Source: WGAL01 sp964570865
GTDB lineage: Bacteria > Bacteroidota > Ignavibacteria > Ignavibacteriales > Melioribacteraceae
Length of the DNA: 64,000 bases
Reading direction: 5' to 3'
Assembly: GCA_964570865.1 (NCBI GenBank)
Contig: CAZMZM010000002.1
Coordinates: forward strand, 34,601 to 98,600
Part shown: piece by piece, positions 53,725 to 63,660 of the stretch
Layout: every line of letters begins with the position of its first letter
How positions within the stretch are numbered: the stretch's first letter is position 1
Made by a program: the position numbers and the translations under genes
Notes under the pieces: generated by a model
Databases searched by the model: none
Seen by the model: the letters and a program-made list of their open reading frames with translations, nothing else
Told to the model about the DNA's origin: nothing

Positions 53725-54489
53725 TTAAAAGGTTATTTCCATTCCTTCCACGGCTAAAACAATATTATCCTCAAGCCGCGCATTCTTAATTTCATCTGCA
53801 ATCGTTTCTTTTAAATCGTAGGAATAATGCGTAACAAATACTTGTTCGTACTTTGCGAAATGATAGTTCCTGATAATATCATCAATCGAAATGTGTGCAG
53901 CTTCAGTGATTAAAATATTCGGGGATTTATCCTCAAACAGGTTCAACTCCTCATAAGTAGAAATATCTGCAGTATAATAGATCGATTTTCTTTTATCGTA
54001 GATTAAAAAACCGGACGAAACGAATGAAATATTCTCCGATTTTTCTTCCGGATATTTACGACGAAGATGATTGTTCCGACGAGGAAGAATATTAATATTG
54101 CCTGATAAGGAAAATGCTTCATTAAAATTATATGAAATTATTTCCAACTCAAATTTCAATTTATCGGGAAAATGATAAAAAATCCGCAGCATAGTTTTTA
54201 ATGTTTCCACAAGCGAGTGATGAACAAAAACAGTCAGTTTTTCTTCTCTGCCGAAAATCTTCATCTGAGTAATTAACAAAGGTAATCCCGCGATATGATC
54301 GGGATGAAAGTGGGAAATTATTATCGTATTAATCTTTCGGACAGATACTTTCATTTTAACCAAAGCTGCAGAAGTACCTTCACCGCAATCAAAAAGAGCG
54401 ATGTTTTCATTATCATTGAGAAGAAAGGATGAGTGAAACCTCTCCGGTTCTGACAGCGCTGATGCCGTACCTATGAATTGCAGATTCAT
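53725..54489 (-). CDS. Metallo-beta-lactamase-fold hydrolase (RNase-Z-like)
   Basis: A 254-residue MBL-fold protein. The metal motif is SHFHPDHIAG (His60, His62, Asp64, His65), followed by ILITEAAHISIDD with a further ligand and FVTHYSYDLKE with the final His. The start NLQFIGTASALSEPERFHSS resembles the ribonuclease Z family, but it is shorter than RNase Z (about 310) and lacks a clear exosite, so it may be a phosphodiesterase or other hydrolase. It starts 1 bp after the SPOR-domain gene, so the two are coupled. Confidence 0.85.
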   Translation of the reverse strand: MNLQFIGTASALSEPERFHSSFLLNDNENIALFDCGEGTSAALVKMKVSVRKINTIIISHFHPDHIAGLPLLITQMKIFGREEKLTVFVHHSLVETLKTMLRIFYHFPDKLKFELEIISYNFNEAFSLSGNINILPRRNNHLRRKYPEEKSENISFVSSGFLIYDKRKSIYYTADISTYEELNLFEDKSPNILITEAAHISIDDIIRNYHFAKYEQVFVTHYSYDLKETIADEIKNARLEDNIVLAVEGMEITF

Positions 54490-54490
54490 A

Positions 54491-55171
54491 TTAATCGGGG
54501 ATTTTGGTTATTCGAGGATTAAGGTGAAACGTCTTTTTTATCCGAACGGAAGTTTTCTCGGCAGACTGACGTGAGTTAAAAATACCAACAGTAACAACGT
54601 TAAAAATCGTACCCTTTACGATTTTTTTATTCAACTTACTGTCAAAGCCGGATTGATTCAGTTTGTTACTCAAATTTTTTGCATTGGCTTCGTTAGTAAA
54701 TGCACCAAGCTGAATAGTGTAAAGGCTTTTACTTGATTGTCCGAAATTTTTAACTTTGCCGGAATTTTCCGAAATCTTCGGGAGCTCTCCTTCCGCACTT
54801 GAATAGGGCGAATTAGGAAACTCACTTTTTAGTCTTTCCAAATATCGCTTCGCAGTTTTATAATTCCCGATTGCATAATTATAAGAATAAATTCGGAACA
54901 GACATAAATCCGCATATCGGAAAGCGGGATTGTTATCGTAAATATATTTAAATTTTTCCAATGCCTTTCCGGCATCAGTTGTCATTATCGCATCGAGAAG
55001 AAGCGCATCGGAAGAACTCGGGTTTTCTTTTATCATCCTGTTCAGAATTTCCTTTGCTTTGGCTAAATTCCCGTTATCAATAAATTTAAGCGCATCGGAC
55101 AAATCACCCGCAACTATTAATTGCGATGCGAAAATCAAAACAGCTATTATGTAAGTAAATTTTTTAATCAT
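54491..55171 (-). CDS. Exported TPR and SPOR-domain protein
   Basis: A 226-residue protein with a signal peptide (FTYIIAVLIFASQLIVA-GDL), two or three TPR-like helices (about residues 24-125), and a C-terminal SPOR domain (LYTIQLGAFTNEANAKNL to NPRITKIPD). SPOR domains bind denuded glycan strands of peptidoglycan at the division site. Its role is likely at the septum or in envelope maintenance. It is co-transcribed with the MBL-fold gene. Confidence 0.88.
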   Translation of the reverse strand: MIKKFTYIIAVLIFASQLIVAGDLSDALKFIDNGNLAKAKEILNRMIKENPSSSDALLLDAIMTTDAGKALEKFKYIYDNNPAFRYADLCLFRIYSYNYAIGNYKTAKRYLERLKSEFPNSPYSSAEGELPKISENSGKVKNFGQSSKSLYTIQLGAFTNEANAKNLSNKLNQSGFDSKLNKKIVKGTIFNVVTVGIFNSRQSAEKTSVRIKKTFHLNPRITKIPD

Positions 55172-55327
55172 TTATTATTTTAAAACTTAATTCACTTTTG
55201 CAAAATTATTTTATTAGCATGTAAATATTTTCACGGCAATAATTTTATTGTTCCCACAGCAAATAGCTGACGCATAATAAAATCAAGAGATTAATCAAAA
55301 TTGAATCTTAAAAACCAAATGAAAATA

Positions 55328-56662
55328 TCAGGTGATTACTTCCATTTCAAGTTTCTCGACAAAGTCGGCAATCAAAGTTGCGGAACTTGCGCTTTTAATC
55401 TTTACCCTTACGTAATCTCCGCGTTCAACTCCTTCCGCTTTAGGGAAAACAACAACCTTATTCGTGTCGGTTCTTCCTGATAAATCATCTTTCGATTTTC
55501 TGCTGAAGCCTTCCACTAAAACCACATCTTCGGTCCCAATTAAATTTTGATTAATTTCATTTGCAATTGACTGCTGCAAATTAATAATTTCAGTTAACCT
55601 TCTCGATTTCACATCCTCGGCAACATCGTCATTAAATTTATAAGCTTTAGTTCCTTCGCGCGGCGAGTATTTAAACATGTAAGCGCCGTCGTACCTAACT
55701 TTTGCAATAATATCCAAAGTCTGCTTATGGTCTTCTTCGGTTTCTGTCGGAAATCCTGAAATAATATCAGTCGAAAAACTTACATTTGGAATTATCTTAC
55801 GAGCTTTGTCGATAATATTAAGATAGTGCGAGATAGTATAAGTCCTATTCATCAGTTTTAATATTCTATCGGAACCGGATTGAACGGGAAGATGAATGTA
55901 GTTACAAAGATTTTCATTTTCTGCGATTGTATAAAGCAACTTATCCGAAAGGTCTTGAGGATGAGATGTTGTAAAGCGCACACGCATTCCTCTATCTACT
56001 GCAGCTGTGGCGGCAAGCAAGTCGGAGAAATCATTTCCGTTATCGTTATACGAATTCACGTTTTGTCCCAGAAGAGTAACTTCCTTAAATCCCCTTTCGG
56101 ATAACTCACGAACTTCGGCAATAATTGAGTTCAGACTTCTGCTCCGCTCTCTGCCTCTTGTAAAGGGAACGACACAATAAGTGCAAAATTTGTCGCAGCC
56201 GCGCATAACTGAAATCCAAGCCGAAAGCCCGTCCTCGCGATATGGAACAATGTCATCGTAAGTCTCGGTTTTCGAGAGTTTAACTCCAATTCCTTTTTCG
56301 CCTGCAAAAGCAATATTTAAGTAACCCGAAAGTTTTCTGTATTCATCCGGTCCAACCACAACATCCACAAAATCTTCTTTTTCCAAAAGTTTGTCCCGCA
56401 TTCTTTCGGCCATACAACCTATTACGCCAAGCACTACTTTTTCTTTGCCCTGAGTCAAATGTTTCAGGTTTCCCAATCTCCCGAAAATTCGCTGTTCCGC
56501 ATTTTCCCGAACGCTGCAAGTATTTAATAATATTACGTTCGCTTCATTCTCGTCATTTGTTATTTCGTATCCGTCATCATTTAGTATGCTTAGCACAACT
56601 TCCGTATCCGCCAAATTCATCTGACAGCCGTAAGTTTCTATATATATTTTTCTTTTATCCAA
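55328..56662 (-). CDS. miaB: tRNA-2-methylthio-N6-dimethylallyladenosine synthase
   Basis: A 444-residue radical-SAM methylthiotransferase. The N-terminal Fe-S cluster cysteines are Cys13 (YGCQMNLAD), Cys49 (NTCSVREN) and Cys83 (GCMAERM). The radical-SAM CxxxCxxC is MRGCDKFCTYCVVPF with Cys156, Cys160 and Cys163. A C-terminal TRAM domain (EDVVLVEGFSRKSKD to VKIKSASSATLIAD) completes it. It adds a methylthio group to i6A37 in tRNAs that read U-starting codons. Length and all clusters are complete. A 49-codon gene lies just upstream on the same strand. Confidence 0.96.
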   Translation of the reverse strand: MDKRKIYIETYGCQMNLADTEVVLSILNDDGYEITNDENEANVILLNTCSVRENAEQRIFGRLGNLKHLTQGKEKVVLGVIGCMAERMRDKLLEKEDFVDVVVGPDEYRKLSGYLNIAFAGEKGIGVKLSKTETYDDIVPYREDGLSAWISVMRGCDKFCTYCVVPFTRGRERSRSLNSIIAEVRELSERGFKEVTLLGQNVNSYNDNGNDFSDLLAATAAVDRGMRVRFTTSHPQDLSDKLLYTIAENENLCNYIHLPVQSGSDRILKLMNRTYTISHYLNIIDKARKIIPNVSFSTDIISGFPTETEEDHKQTLDIIAKVRYDGAYMFKYSPREGTKAYKFNDDVAEDVKSRRLTEIINLQQSIANEINQNLIGTEDVVLVEGFSRKSKDDLSGRTDTNKVVVFPKAEGVERGDYVRVKIKSASSATLIADFVEKLEMEVIT

Positions 56663-56710
56663 TTATTATCTTTCTATGTTTAATGATATAGTAAACTTGA
56701 GAAAAAACAA

Positions 56711-56860
56711 TTACATACCGAAGGCGAGAAGGTACATAATCAAATTAAAAATAATAAATCCCACCACGCCAAAAGTAATTGCAATAAGCCTTCTTTTTCT
56801 TTTCTGCTCCATTTCCAAATCAATATCAGGCATATCCCTTTTGTACATCGGAATTTTCAT
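56711..56860 (-). CDS. Small single-helix membrane protein (49 aa)
   Basis: A 49-codon frame beginning MKIPMYKRDMPDIDLEMEQK, then a basic patch (KRKRR) and one hydrophobic helix (LIAITFGVVGFIIFNLIMYL). GGAG sits 5 bp before the ATG. It lies 48 bp upstream of miaB on the same strand and may be co-transcribed. No family is known to me. The positive-inside charge pattern supports a real membrane protein. Confidence 0.6.
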   Translation of the reverse strand: MKIPMYKRDMPDIDLEMEQKRKRRLIAITFGVVGFIIFNLIMYLLAFGM

Positions 56861-56996
56861 TATTACTCCAAATTTTTATTTTTTAACCAAATAAGTTATT
56901 TATTCTTTACCTGATTAACAAGTTAGAATAATAAAAATTGTATTTTGAAGAAAAATATATTATTTTTTGATTCTTTTTTGAAATTAGGAGAATATT

Positions 56997-57143
56997 ATGA
57001 AAAGAACATATCAACCGAGCAACAGAAAGAGAAAGAACAAGCACGGTTTTCGCGAAAGAATGGCATCAAAAGCCGGCAGAAAAGTGTTATCGCGCAGAAG
57101 AGCTAAAGGTCGCAAAAGATTAACTGTTAGCGACGAATATTAA
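56997..57143 (+). CDS. rpmH: 50S ribosomal protein L34
   Basis: A 48-codon gene starting MKRTYQPSNRKRKNKHGFRE, then RMASKAGRKVLSRRRAKGR and KRLTVSDEY. This is L34 at its usual length with its very basic composition. TTAGGAG precedes the ATG. It starts the conserved rpmH-rnpA-yidC cluster; rnpA begins 8 bp after its stop. No dnaA gene or clear DnaA-box cluster is seen beside it. Confidence 0.96.
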   Translation: MKRTYQPSNRKRKNKHGFRERMASKAGRKVLSRRRAKGRKRLTVSDEY

Positions 57144-57151
57144 TCGGAACA

Positions 57152-57550
57152 TTGAAAGAGTTTAGTCTTTCGAGGCGTGAAAAGATTAAAAGCCGCAGCG
57201 AGCTTGATCTTTTATTTACAAAAGGGAAAATTTTGTATTCAAAGAAGAACCGTTTTAAAACGGTTCTTTATCTTTTGGAAGATAGTAACGAAACCGGGGT
57301 TAAAGTAGTTTTTGCCGTTCATAAAAAAGCGGGAAATGCTGTTTGGAGAAACAGAGTTAAAAGATTGATGCGCGAATCGTACAGATTAAACAAAAAAATA
57401 TTATCTGATCATATCGGCAACAAACTTTTGCTGTTATCTTTTTCACCGAGCAGAATCAGTCAAAGAAATTTTCGTAAAATAAAACTTCAGGATGTTACCC
57501 CCGAAATAATCGATCTGTTAAATCAGATTAAATTAAAAATTAATGAGTAA
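57152..57550 (+). CDS. rnpA: Ribonuclease P protein component
   Basis: A 132-residue RnpA, the protein subunit that binds the RNase P RNA for tRNA 5' processing. The RNR motif is in GNAVWRNRVKRLMRESYR, preceded by the cleft strand GVKVVFAVHKKAG. It starts with TTG, with GGAAC upstream, 8 bp after rpmH. It is followed by yidC after 26 bp; the yidD gene that often lies between is absent here. Confidence 0.93.
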   Translation: MKEFSLSRREKIKSRSELDLLFTKGKILYSKKNRFKTVLYLLEDSNETGVKVVFAVHKKAGNAVWRNRVKRLMRESYRLNKKILSDHIGNKLLLLSFSPSRISQRNFRKIKLQDVTPEIIDLLNQIKLKINE

Positions 57551-57576
57551 AAAACTCTTAAAATTTTGGAAATCAA

Positions 57577-59481
57577 ATGGATAAACAGTCAACATTAGCT
57601 TTTGTATTAATTGGAATTATTTTAGTTGCGTGGCTTTATTTTAATTCGCCTGAACCGGTTAAACAGCCTGTAAGAAATAAGGCTACAACAGAACAAGTTC
57701 AGGACACAACTAAAACCGGCAAATCCGCCGCGCGGAAAGTTGTTGAGAATAAAGTCGAAAATAATAAACCGGCGAAAGATGGGAAAAGTAATACTTCAGT
57801 CAAGGAAAACAATACTACTTCCCCTTTCCTTGTAAAAAAAGATAAAGAAAAAATTATTACAATCGATACTGATTTGTATCGTATTGAATTATCCACATAC
57901 GGCGGTAATATTCACAAATATTTTCTCAAAAAATATTTAACTTGGTACAATACCAAGTTGCCCAAGGATGCACCTTGGTATAAACGTTACGTTCAGTTAA
58001 TTAATTACACTAAAGGAAACGAACTAAATGTTTCGTTTGTAACGAAAAACGGGCAGTATATTAACACAGCCAATTCCGAATTCACTCCTTCTGAAAAGAA
58101 CACTTATTTTAAACTTGCGGATAAAGATTCCTTAACGCTGGTGATGACAATTAACGTTGGCGAAGGAAAGTCTCTTCAAAAGATATTCACATTTTACGGC
58201 AATAACTACCGTACTAAATTTGATTTAAAGTTTAATAATCTAAGTGACTTAATCAGCGGCTTCAATTATGATTTGGTTTGGAGTAACGGAATAAATTTTG
58301 TTGAAAAGGATGCATATCAAGAAGCTACTTACAGCAATGCAAGTATCTATGCCGGTGAAGAATTAACTACGGTTGACGCTTCTTCTGTCGGAGAAGAAGT
58401 TTCCAAAAACGTAAATGGCAAGGTTGATTGGGTTGGTATCAGAAACAAATACTTTGCATTTATTCTGGGACAAAACAACGCTTCGTCTGATGGCGGCGCT
58501 GACATAAAAGGAAAGCAAGTTAAGACTAAATGGGGTCTTCGGGAGTATTACACTGTTGCGCTTAAAGTTCCCGTCAAAAATTTGAATAATCAAACCGACA
58601 GTTTTGAATTGTATGCCGGTCCGCTTGATTACGACATACTCAGCGACTACAGACACAACTGGGACGCTTACGTTGATTTCGGGAGCTTTTTCGGATTGAG
58701 ATTTATTATCCGCCCGATTTCAGCATACTTCCTGCTCCCGTTATTTACATTCCTTCATAAATTTATTCCCAACTACGGAATAGTAATTATTATTTTCTCG
58801 ATAATAATAAAACTACTTCTCTGGCCGTTTACTCATCAAAGTTACAAATCGATGAAAAGGATGCAATTGCTGCAGCCTGAAATTGCCGAGATTAAGGAGA
58901 AGTTTAAAGGAGACAGCCAGCGGATTCAGAAAGAGACGATGAATCTTTATTCAAAATTTGGTGTAAATCCGGCCGGAGGGTGCTTGCCCACCTTGCTGCA
59001 GATGCCTATTCTGTTCGCTCTATTCGCATTTTTCCGAATGGCGGTTGAACTTAGGCAACAACCGTTTATGCTTTGGATTACAAACCTTTCCGCACCGGAT
59101 GTACTTTATCATCTTCCGTTCAAAATCCCGTTTTTCGGAGTTGACCAAATCAGTGGATTGGCAATATTGTTAGGAATAACGATGTTCTTCCAGCAAAAAA
59201 TGACAATGAAAGACCCTTCACAAAAGGCGATGGTTTATTCGATGCCGGTGCTTTTTACACTGATGTTTATGGGCTTTTCCGCCGGATTAAATCTCTACTA
59301 CTTCATGTTCAACCTTTTATCTATCGGACAGCAATATTATATTAACCACACCGGAATCCAAAAATTAGAACCGGTAAAAAATCCGAAGAAGAAAGCCGGA
59401 TTTATGCAGAGAATGATGGAAGCAGCCGAACAACAGCAAAAAGGTCAGAAGCCGGGTCAAAAGTCTCGCAAGAAAAAATAA
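57577..59481 (+). CDS. yidC: YidC membrane protein insertase
   Basis: A 634-residue insertase. The N-terminal helix is AFVLIGIILVAWLYF, followed by a low-complexity linker and a large periplasmic beta domain (about 85-370). The conserved core has five helices (from about residue 390), including IIKLLLWPFTHQSYKSMKRM, FGVNPAGGCLPTLLQMPILF and FSAGLNLYYFMFNLLSIGQQ. The C-terminus is highly basic, which helps bind ribosomes. It inserts inner-membrane proteins with or without Sec. It follows rnpA and precedes the patatin-Omp85 gene by 13 bp. Confidence 0.95.
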   Translation: MDKQSTLAFVLIGIILVAWLYFNSPEPVKQPVRNKATTEQVQDTTKTGKSAARKVVENKVENNKPAKDGKSNTSVKENNTTSPFLVKKDKEKIITIDTDLYRIELSTYGGNIHKYFLKKYLTWYNTKLPKDAPWYKRYVQLINYTKGNELNVSFVTKNGQYINTANSEFTPSEKNTYFKLADKDSLTLVMTINVGEGKSLQKIFTFYGNNYRTKFDLKFNNLSDLISGFNYDLVWSNGINFVEKDAYQEATYSNASIYAGEELTTVDASSVGEEVSKNVNGKVDWVGIRNKYFAFILGQNNASSDGGADIKGKQVKTKWGLREYYTVALKVPVKNLNNQTDSFELYAGPLDYDILSDYRHNWDAYVDFGSFFGLRFIIRPISAYFLLPLFTFLHKFIPNYGIVIIIFSIIIKLLLWPFTHQSYKSMKRMQLLQPEIAEIKEKFKGDSQRIQKETMNLYSKFGVNPAGGCLPTLLQMPILFALFAFFRMAVELRQQPFMLWITNLSAPDVLYHLPFKIPFFGVDQISGLAILLGITMFFQQKMTMKDPSQKAMVYSMPVLFTLMFMGFSAGLNLYYFMFNLLSIGQQYYINHTGIQKLEPVKNPKKKAGFMQRMMEAAEQQQKGQKPGQKSRKKK

Positions 59482-59494
59482 ATCAGGACTTTAG

Positions 59495-62197
59495 ATGTTT
59501 AAGAACATCTCAATAATATTCCTATTTTTAATGTCGCTTGTCCGCGTTAATTACGCCGGGCAAGCAGACACTTTAAAACTGAACTTAATCAGGCATAACC
59601 TTCCATTTGGTTTATCACGTGAAATCCCCTCTGAATTTGAAGACATTGCATTAGTACTTAGCGGAGGCGGTTCCAGAGGTTTTGCTCATCTCGGCGTTCT
59701 AAAGTTTTTGGAAGAAAACAACATCCCTTTTTCATCCATTTACGGCACAAGCATGGGCGCAATAATAGGCGGAATGTATGCCAGCGGATATTCCGTTTCG
59801 GAAATGGATTCAATCCTTACATCTACCGAATGGAATAACTTTTTTAATTTTGAAAAAACACAAAGGAACCAACTATTTCTCCAGCAAAAGCGTATTTTGG
59901 ATAATGCCGTTTTATCGGTAACCATGGATAAAATGAAGCCGGTAATACCTAAAGCGATAAATTCCGGATTGCTTTCATACAACTTTTTTTCAAAAATTGC
60001 TTGCGGTGCCCCTGTAAAGGTTGATAAGGACTTCGGTAAACTCCTCTACCCTTTCCATGCTATTGCTACTAACTTGCTTAACGGAAACGCAGTTAAACTC
60101 GATAGCGGAAGCCTGAGTACAGCCTTAAGGGCAAGCTCATCGGTTACATTTTTAATGGCGCCGGTGCCTTTAGATTCGATGCTTCTTGTTGACGGTGGAA
60201 TAGTTGCCAACATACCTGTAAATATTGCAAAACGTGACGGGAATAAATTTGTAATTGCCGTAAACGTTACAAGTCCGCTAAGAACACGCGATGAACTTAA
60301 TTATCCTTGGGAAATAGCCGACCAATTAGTCAGCTTGCCGATGAAAAAGATGAACGAAAAAAACTTGGCAAATGCAGATTTTGTGATCACGCCGAAACTC
60401 GGAGAAGTTAAGGGAAACGAATTCAGTAATCTTAAATCAATTGAAAGATTAGGCTACAACGAGCATACAAAAATTAATTTACTGAAGAAAGCAATAATTA
60501 AACACATTGCGAATGAAAATCCGTCTTATGAAACCCTCTATCCGAAGATTAAGTTATCATCAACACCCTCGAAATATGACAGAGCTTTTATTAATCTTTT
60601 ATCGTCAACCGATTCCGTAAACAAAGCCGAACTTTACTTTACACTTTATCAACTAAAAACCAAATTCAACCTACAATCTCCTCAATTAATTATTAATTCG
60701 ACACAAAACGGAGTGAGCGTAAAAATTAAATTATTTAACCAGCCGATTGTAAATACAATCCGGTTTTCAGGCTTATCAGGTAACGATTCGTCATACTTTC
60801 AAAGTAAATCAAAAATACTTTTAGGGAAACAATACTCGGAAGAAAAAACGACAAAGTTCGCTTTAATGCTTCTACGGCATTTTAGAGAAGAAGGGGAAAT
60901 TTCCTTATCTCTCAATCGTGTTATGTTTGATTCGACAAAAAATAATTTACAATTTGTTTTTGAAAATTTTTTATATGACGGAGCTGAAATAAACGGGACA
61001 AATCACACGCTTGATTTTGTTGTTGAACGTGAAATTGAATGCCGCAAAGGCAAACCGGTATTAGCCTCTCAACTGTTTGCTACTCTTGAAAATTTACGCT
61101 CTATAGATTTATTCAGTTCTATTGAAGTCAGTGCTATTTGTAAAAACTCCAAAGTTAAACTTAAATTTAACTTAAAAGAAAAGCCGTGGCGATTTATCCG
61201 GCTGGGGATGAAAATCGACAATGAATACCTCAGCAGAATTTTTCTCGACATCCGTAACGAAAATTTATTCGGAGACGGAAGCCAGCTCGGATTTACTTTT
61301 TTCGGCGGACTTAAATCACAATTTGTTTCTGTAGAACATATAGCCCCGAGAATTTTCAAATCATTTTTCACTTACCGTTTTCGATTCCTTTACCAAGGGA
61401 CAGAAATTAATACATTCAAAAATGTTACAACAAATAATGGACACATGCTTGCAAAGGAACTTTCGGGAACTTACGAGGAATCGCACTTAGGAGGTGAATT
61501 AAGTTTAGGCAGACAAATCAAGCATCTTGGTTCATTCTTTATTTCATGGAAACTCCTTAGAGATAAAATTTATAATATTAATAATTTTAGTGGAAATATC
61601 TCATCCAATCTAATCAGCGCATTAAACGTAAACCTTATTATCGATTCTAGGAACTTCGTTCCCTTCACTACTTCCGGAATATATTTTAATGCTCTCTACG
61701 AAACTTCAAATCACAAATTCAAATCCGAGATTCCCTACACTAAATTCGGTTTGGATTATCAAGGATATTTTGCACTAAGCAATGTTTCTACACTGATTGC
61801 ACGAATTAATTTAGGGCTGGGTGATGAAACGCTTCCTCTCTCGCAACAGTTTTCGATGGGGGGAAATGATTCCTTTTACGGAATGCGCGATTATGAGGTT
61901 CGCGGACGCCAGATAATATTAACGTCACTAAAATACAGATACAAATTACCATTCAAAATATTTTTTGATTCATTCATTAGTTTCCGGTATGATTTGGGAA
62001 ATATTTGGGAAGGATACAAAAAGGTAAAGTTTAAAGATTTAAAACATGGTATCGGATGGGCTTTAGCAATTGATACACCGGTTGGTCCCGCAAAATTTTC
62101 GATGGGACGAAGTTTCTTTTTCAAAAATACTTTTAGCAAAAATATAATTGTTCGTTCACCCTTTGAGTTTTATTTTTCAATAGGATATTATTTCTAA
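59495..62197 (+). CDS. Patatin-like phospholipase fused to POTRA and Omp85 barrel
   Basis: A 900-residue exported protein with a signal peptide (IIFLFLMSLVRVNYA-GQA). The patatin domain (about 45-340) has the oxyanion LSGGGSRGFAHLG, the nucleophile Ser86 in GTSMG, and the catalytic Asp233 in LVDGGIVANIP. Next are POTRA-like segments (about 410-575) and a C-terminal Omp85/BamA-type barrel (about 580-900) ending FYFSIGYYF. This is the PlpD-like, type Vd autotransporter layout, in which the lipase is displayed at the surface. It is 13 bp after yidC, so probably part of the same transcript. Confidence 0.93.
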   Translation: MFKNISIIFLFLMSLVRVNYAGQADTLKLNLIRHNLPFGLSREIPSEFEDIALVLSGGGSRGFAHLGVLKFLEENNIPFSSIYGTSMGAIIGGMYASGYSVSEMDSILTSTEWNNFFNFEKTQRNQLFLQQKRILDNAVLSVTMDKMKPVIPKAINSGLLSYNFFSKIACGAPVKVDKDFGKLLYPFHAIATNLLNGNAVKLDSGSLSTALRASSSVTFLMAPVPLDSMLLVDGGIVANIPVNIAKRDGNKFVIAVNVTSPLRTRDELNYPWEIADQLVSLPMKKMNEKNLANADFVITPKLGEVKGNEFSNLKSIERLGYNEHTKINLLKKAIIKHIANENPSYETLYPKIKLSSTPSKYDRAFINLLSSTDSVNKAELYFTLYQLKTKFNLQSPQLIINSTQNGVSVKIKLFNQPIVNTIRFSGLSGNDSSYFQSKSKILLGKQYSEEKTTKFALMLLRHFREEGEISLSLNRVMFDSTKNNLQFVFENFLYDGAEINGTNHTLDFVVEREIECRKGKPVLASQLFATLENLRSIDLFSSIEVSAICKNSKVKLKFNLKEKPWRFIRLGMKIDNEYLSRIFLDIRNENLFGDGSQLGFTFFGGLKSQFVSVEHIAPRIFKSFFTYRFRFLYQGTEINTFKNVTTNNGHMLAKELSGTYEESHLGGELSLGRQIKHLGSFFISWKLLRDKIYNINNFSGNISSNLISALNVNLIIDSRNFVPFTTSGIYFNALYETSNHKFKSEIPYTKFGLDYQGYFALSNVSTLIARINLGLGDETLPLSQQFSMGGNDSFYGMRDYEVRGRQIILTSLKYRYKLPFKIFFDSFISFRYDLGNIWEGYKKVKFKDLKHGIGWALAIDTPVGPAKFSMGRSFFFKNTFSKNIIVRSPFEFYFSIGYYF

Positions 62198-62314
62198 TTT
62201 TTCATTTTTCCCCAAGTTCGTGAAAACATTTTCTTTTTTGCTTTGTTATTCTTTTCCTACTCTATATTTTTCAATTCTTGTTAATTATTTATTGTAAATA
62301 CTAAGGCAAATACT

Positions 62315-63655
62315 ATGAAAAAAATTCTTATTCTCGGAGCAGGACAAAGCGCTCCGTACTTAATCCATTTTATGTTGGAACAAGCAAAAGAAAATAATTG
62401 GTTTGTTAAAGTTTGTGATTACAATCTTGCGCTGGCTGAAAAGCGTGTAAATAATCATCCGAACGGACAAGCCGTTAAATTTGACGTTAACGATTCCGAA
62501 CTCAGACAATCTCTGATAAAAGAATCCGATATAGTAATAAACTTGCTTGCCCCTACCTTCCAATACCAAGTTGCTCTTGACTGCGTAATGCTCGGAAAAC
62601 ATGTAATTACCGCTTCCTACACAGATCCGAGAGTTGCCGAACTGAACAACGATGCAATTAAGAAAGACATTTTAATCCTAAATGAAATGGGACTTGACCC
62701 GGGCATCGACCACATGTCCGCAATGGATGTTATTGAAAAAGTAAAAAATTCAGGTGGAGAAATAACCGCATTTTTATCATACGGCAGCGCTGTGGCCGCA
62801 CCTTCCCCCAACTTAAATCCACTCGGATATTATATTACATGGAATCCCCGAAATGTAGTTATGGCAGGGGAAGTCGGAGCACTCTATATGGAAAGCGGAA
62901 AGAAGAAGGTTCTTTCGCAACAAAATGTTTTTAGAAGAACATGGGAAGTTGAAGTTGATGGTGTCGGTACGCTGGAAGCCTACCCAAACCGCGATTCGTT
63001 GATTTACACTAAAGTGTTTGACCTTCCCAATGTTCAGACTATGATTAGAGGAACATTGCGTTATCCGGGCTGGAGCGAAGTCTGGAGACAAATCATATTA
63101 CTTGGGATGCCGAATGAAAAAATGTTTATTCCCGCTCTGTCGGAAATGACTTATGCCGAATTTACCGAAATGTTTGTAGCCTTAAACGCATCCGGCAATT
63201 CGCTTAAAAGCAGAGTAGCAACCAGCTTATCTATAAATCCTACCGGTTCCATTATGAAAAAACTGGATTGGTTAGGATTATTCTCAGATGAAAAAATCGG
63301 GGGAAATCCTAAAACCGCTGCAGACGTATTAGTTGATTTGCTTAAGAAAAAATTAAAAATGCCCGAAGGCGAAAAGGATATGGTAGTACTGATGCACCAG
63401 ATAGACGCAAAATTTGAGAATGGCAAGCGGAAAAGATATTCATCATTGATGGTTGATTACGGAAACCCCGACGGATTTACGGCAATTGCCAAAACAGTCG
63501 GATTACCTGCTGCACTTGCGGCAACAATGCTGTTAAAAGATGAACTCCGGTTACGTGGATGTCACATACCGACACATCCTGCAATTTACTCAAAGGTTTT
63601 AAACAAACTTGCCGAATACGGAATTAAGTTCAAAGAAATTGTCGAGGAAAAATAA
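62315..63655 (+). CDS. Saccharopine-dehydrogenase-family oxidoreductase
   Basis: A 446-residue two-domain reductase. The N-terminal Rossmann fold has ILGAGQSAPYLIHFML at residue 5, and the family segment EMGLDPGIDHMSAMD near residue 127 is typical of saccharopine dehydrogenase. The C-terminal Sacchrp_dh_C domain holds GTLRYPGWSEVW. It could act in lysine or 2-aminoadipate-type metabolism; the substrate is not settled by sequence. It stands alone, with a terminator after it. Confidence 0.9.
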   Translation: MKKILILGAGQSAPYLIHFMLEQAKENNWFVKVCDYNLALAEKRVNNHPNGQAVKFDVNDSELRQSLIKESDIVINLLAPTFQYQVALDCVMLGKHVITASYTDPRVAELNNDAIKKDILILNEMGLDPGIDHMSAMDVIEKVKNSGGEITAFLSYGSAVAAPSPNLNPLGYYITWNPRNVVMAGEVGALYMESGKKKVLSQQNVFRRTWEVEVDGVGTLEAYPNRDSLIYTKVFDLPNVQTMIRGTLRYPGWSEVWRQIILLGMPNEKMFIPALSEMTYAEFTEMFVALNASGNSLKSRVATSLSINPTGSIMKKLDWLGLFSDEKIGGNPKTAADVLVDLLKKKLKMPEGEKDMVVLMHQIDAKFENGKRKRYSSLMVDYGNPDGFTAIAKTVGLPAALAATMLLKDELRLRGCHIPTHPAIYSKVLNKLAEYGIKFKEIVEEK

Positions 63656-63660
63656 TATAT

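Noticed and set aside
56676..56894. A 72-codon + frame between miaB and rpmH
   Set aside because: It overlaps the better-supported 49-codon minus-strand gene, which has a ribosome site and a sensible membrane topology.
56863..56996. Replication origin next to rpmH
   Set aside because: No dnaA gene, no cluster of DnaA boxes (TTATCCACA-like) and no GC-skew information is available from this window.
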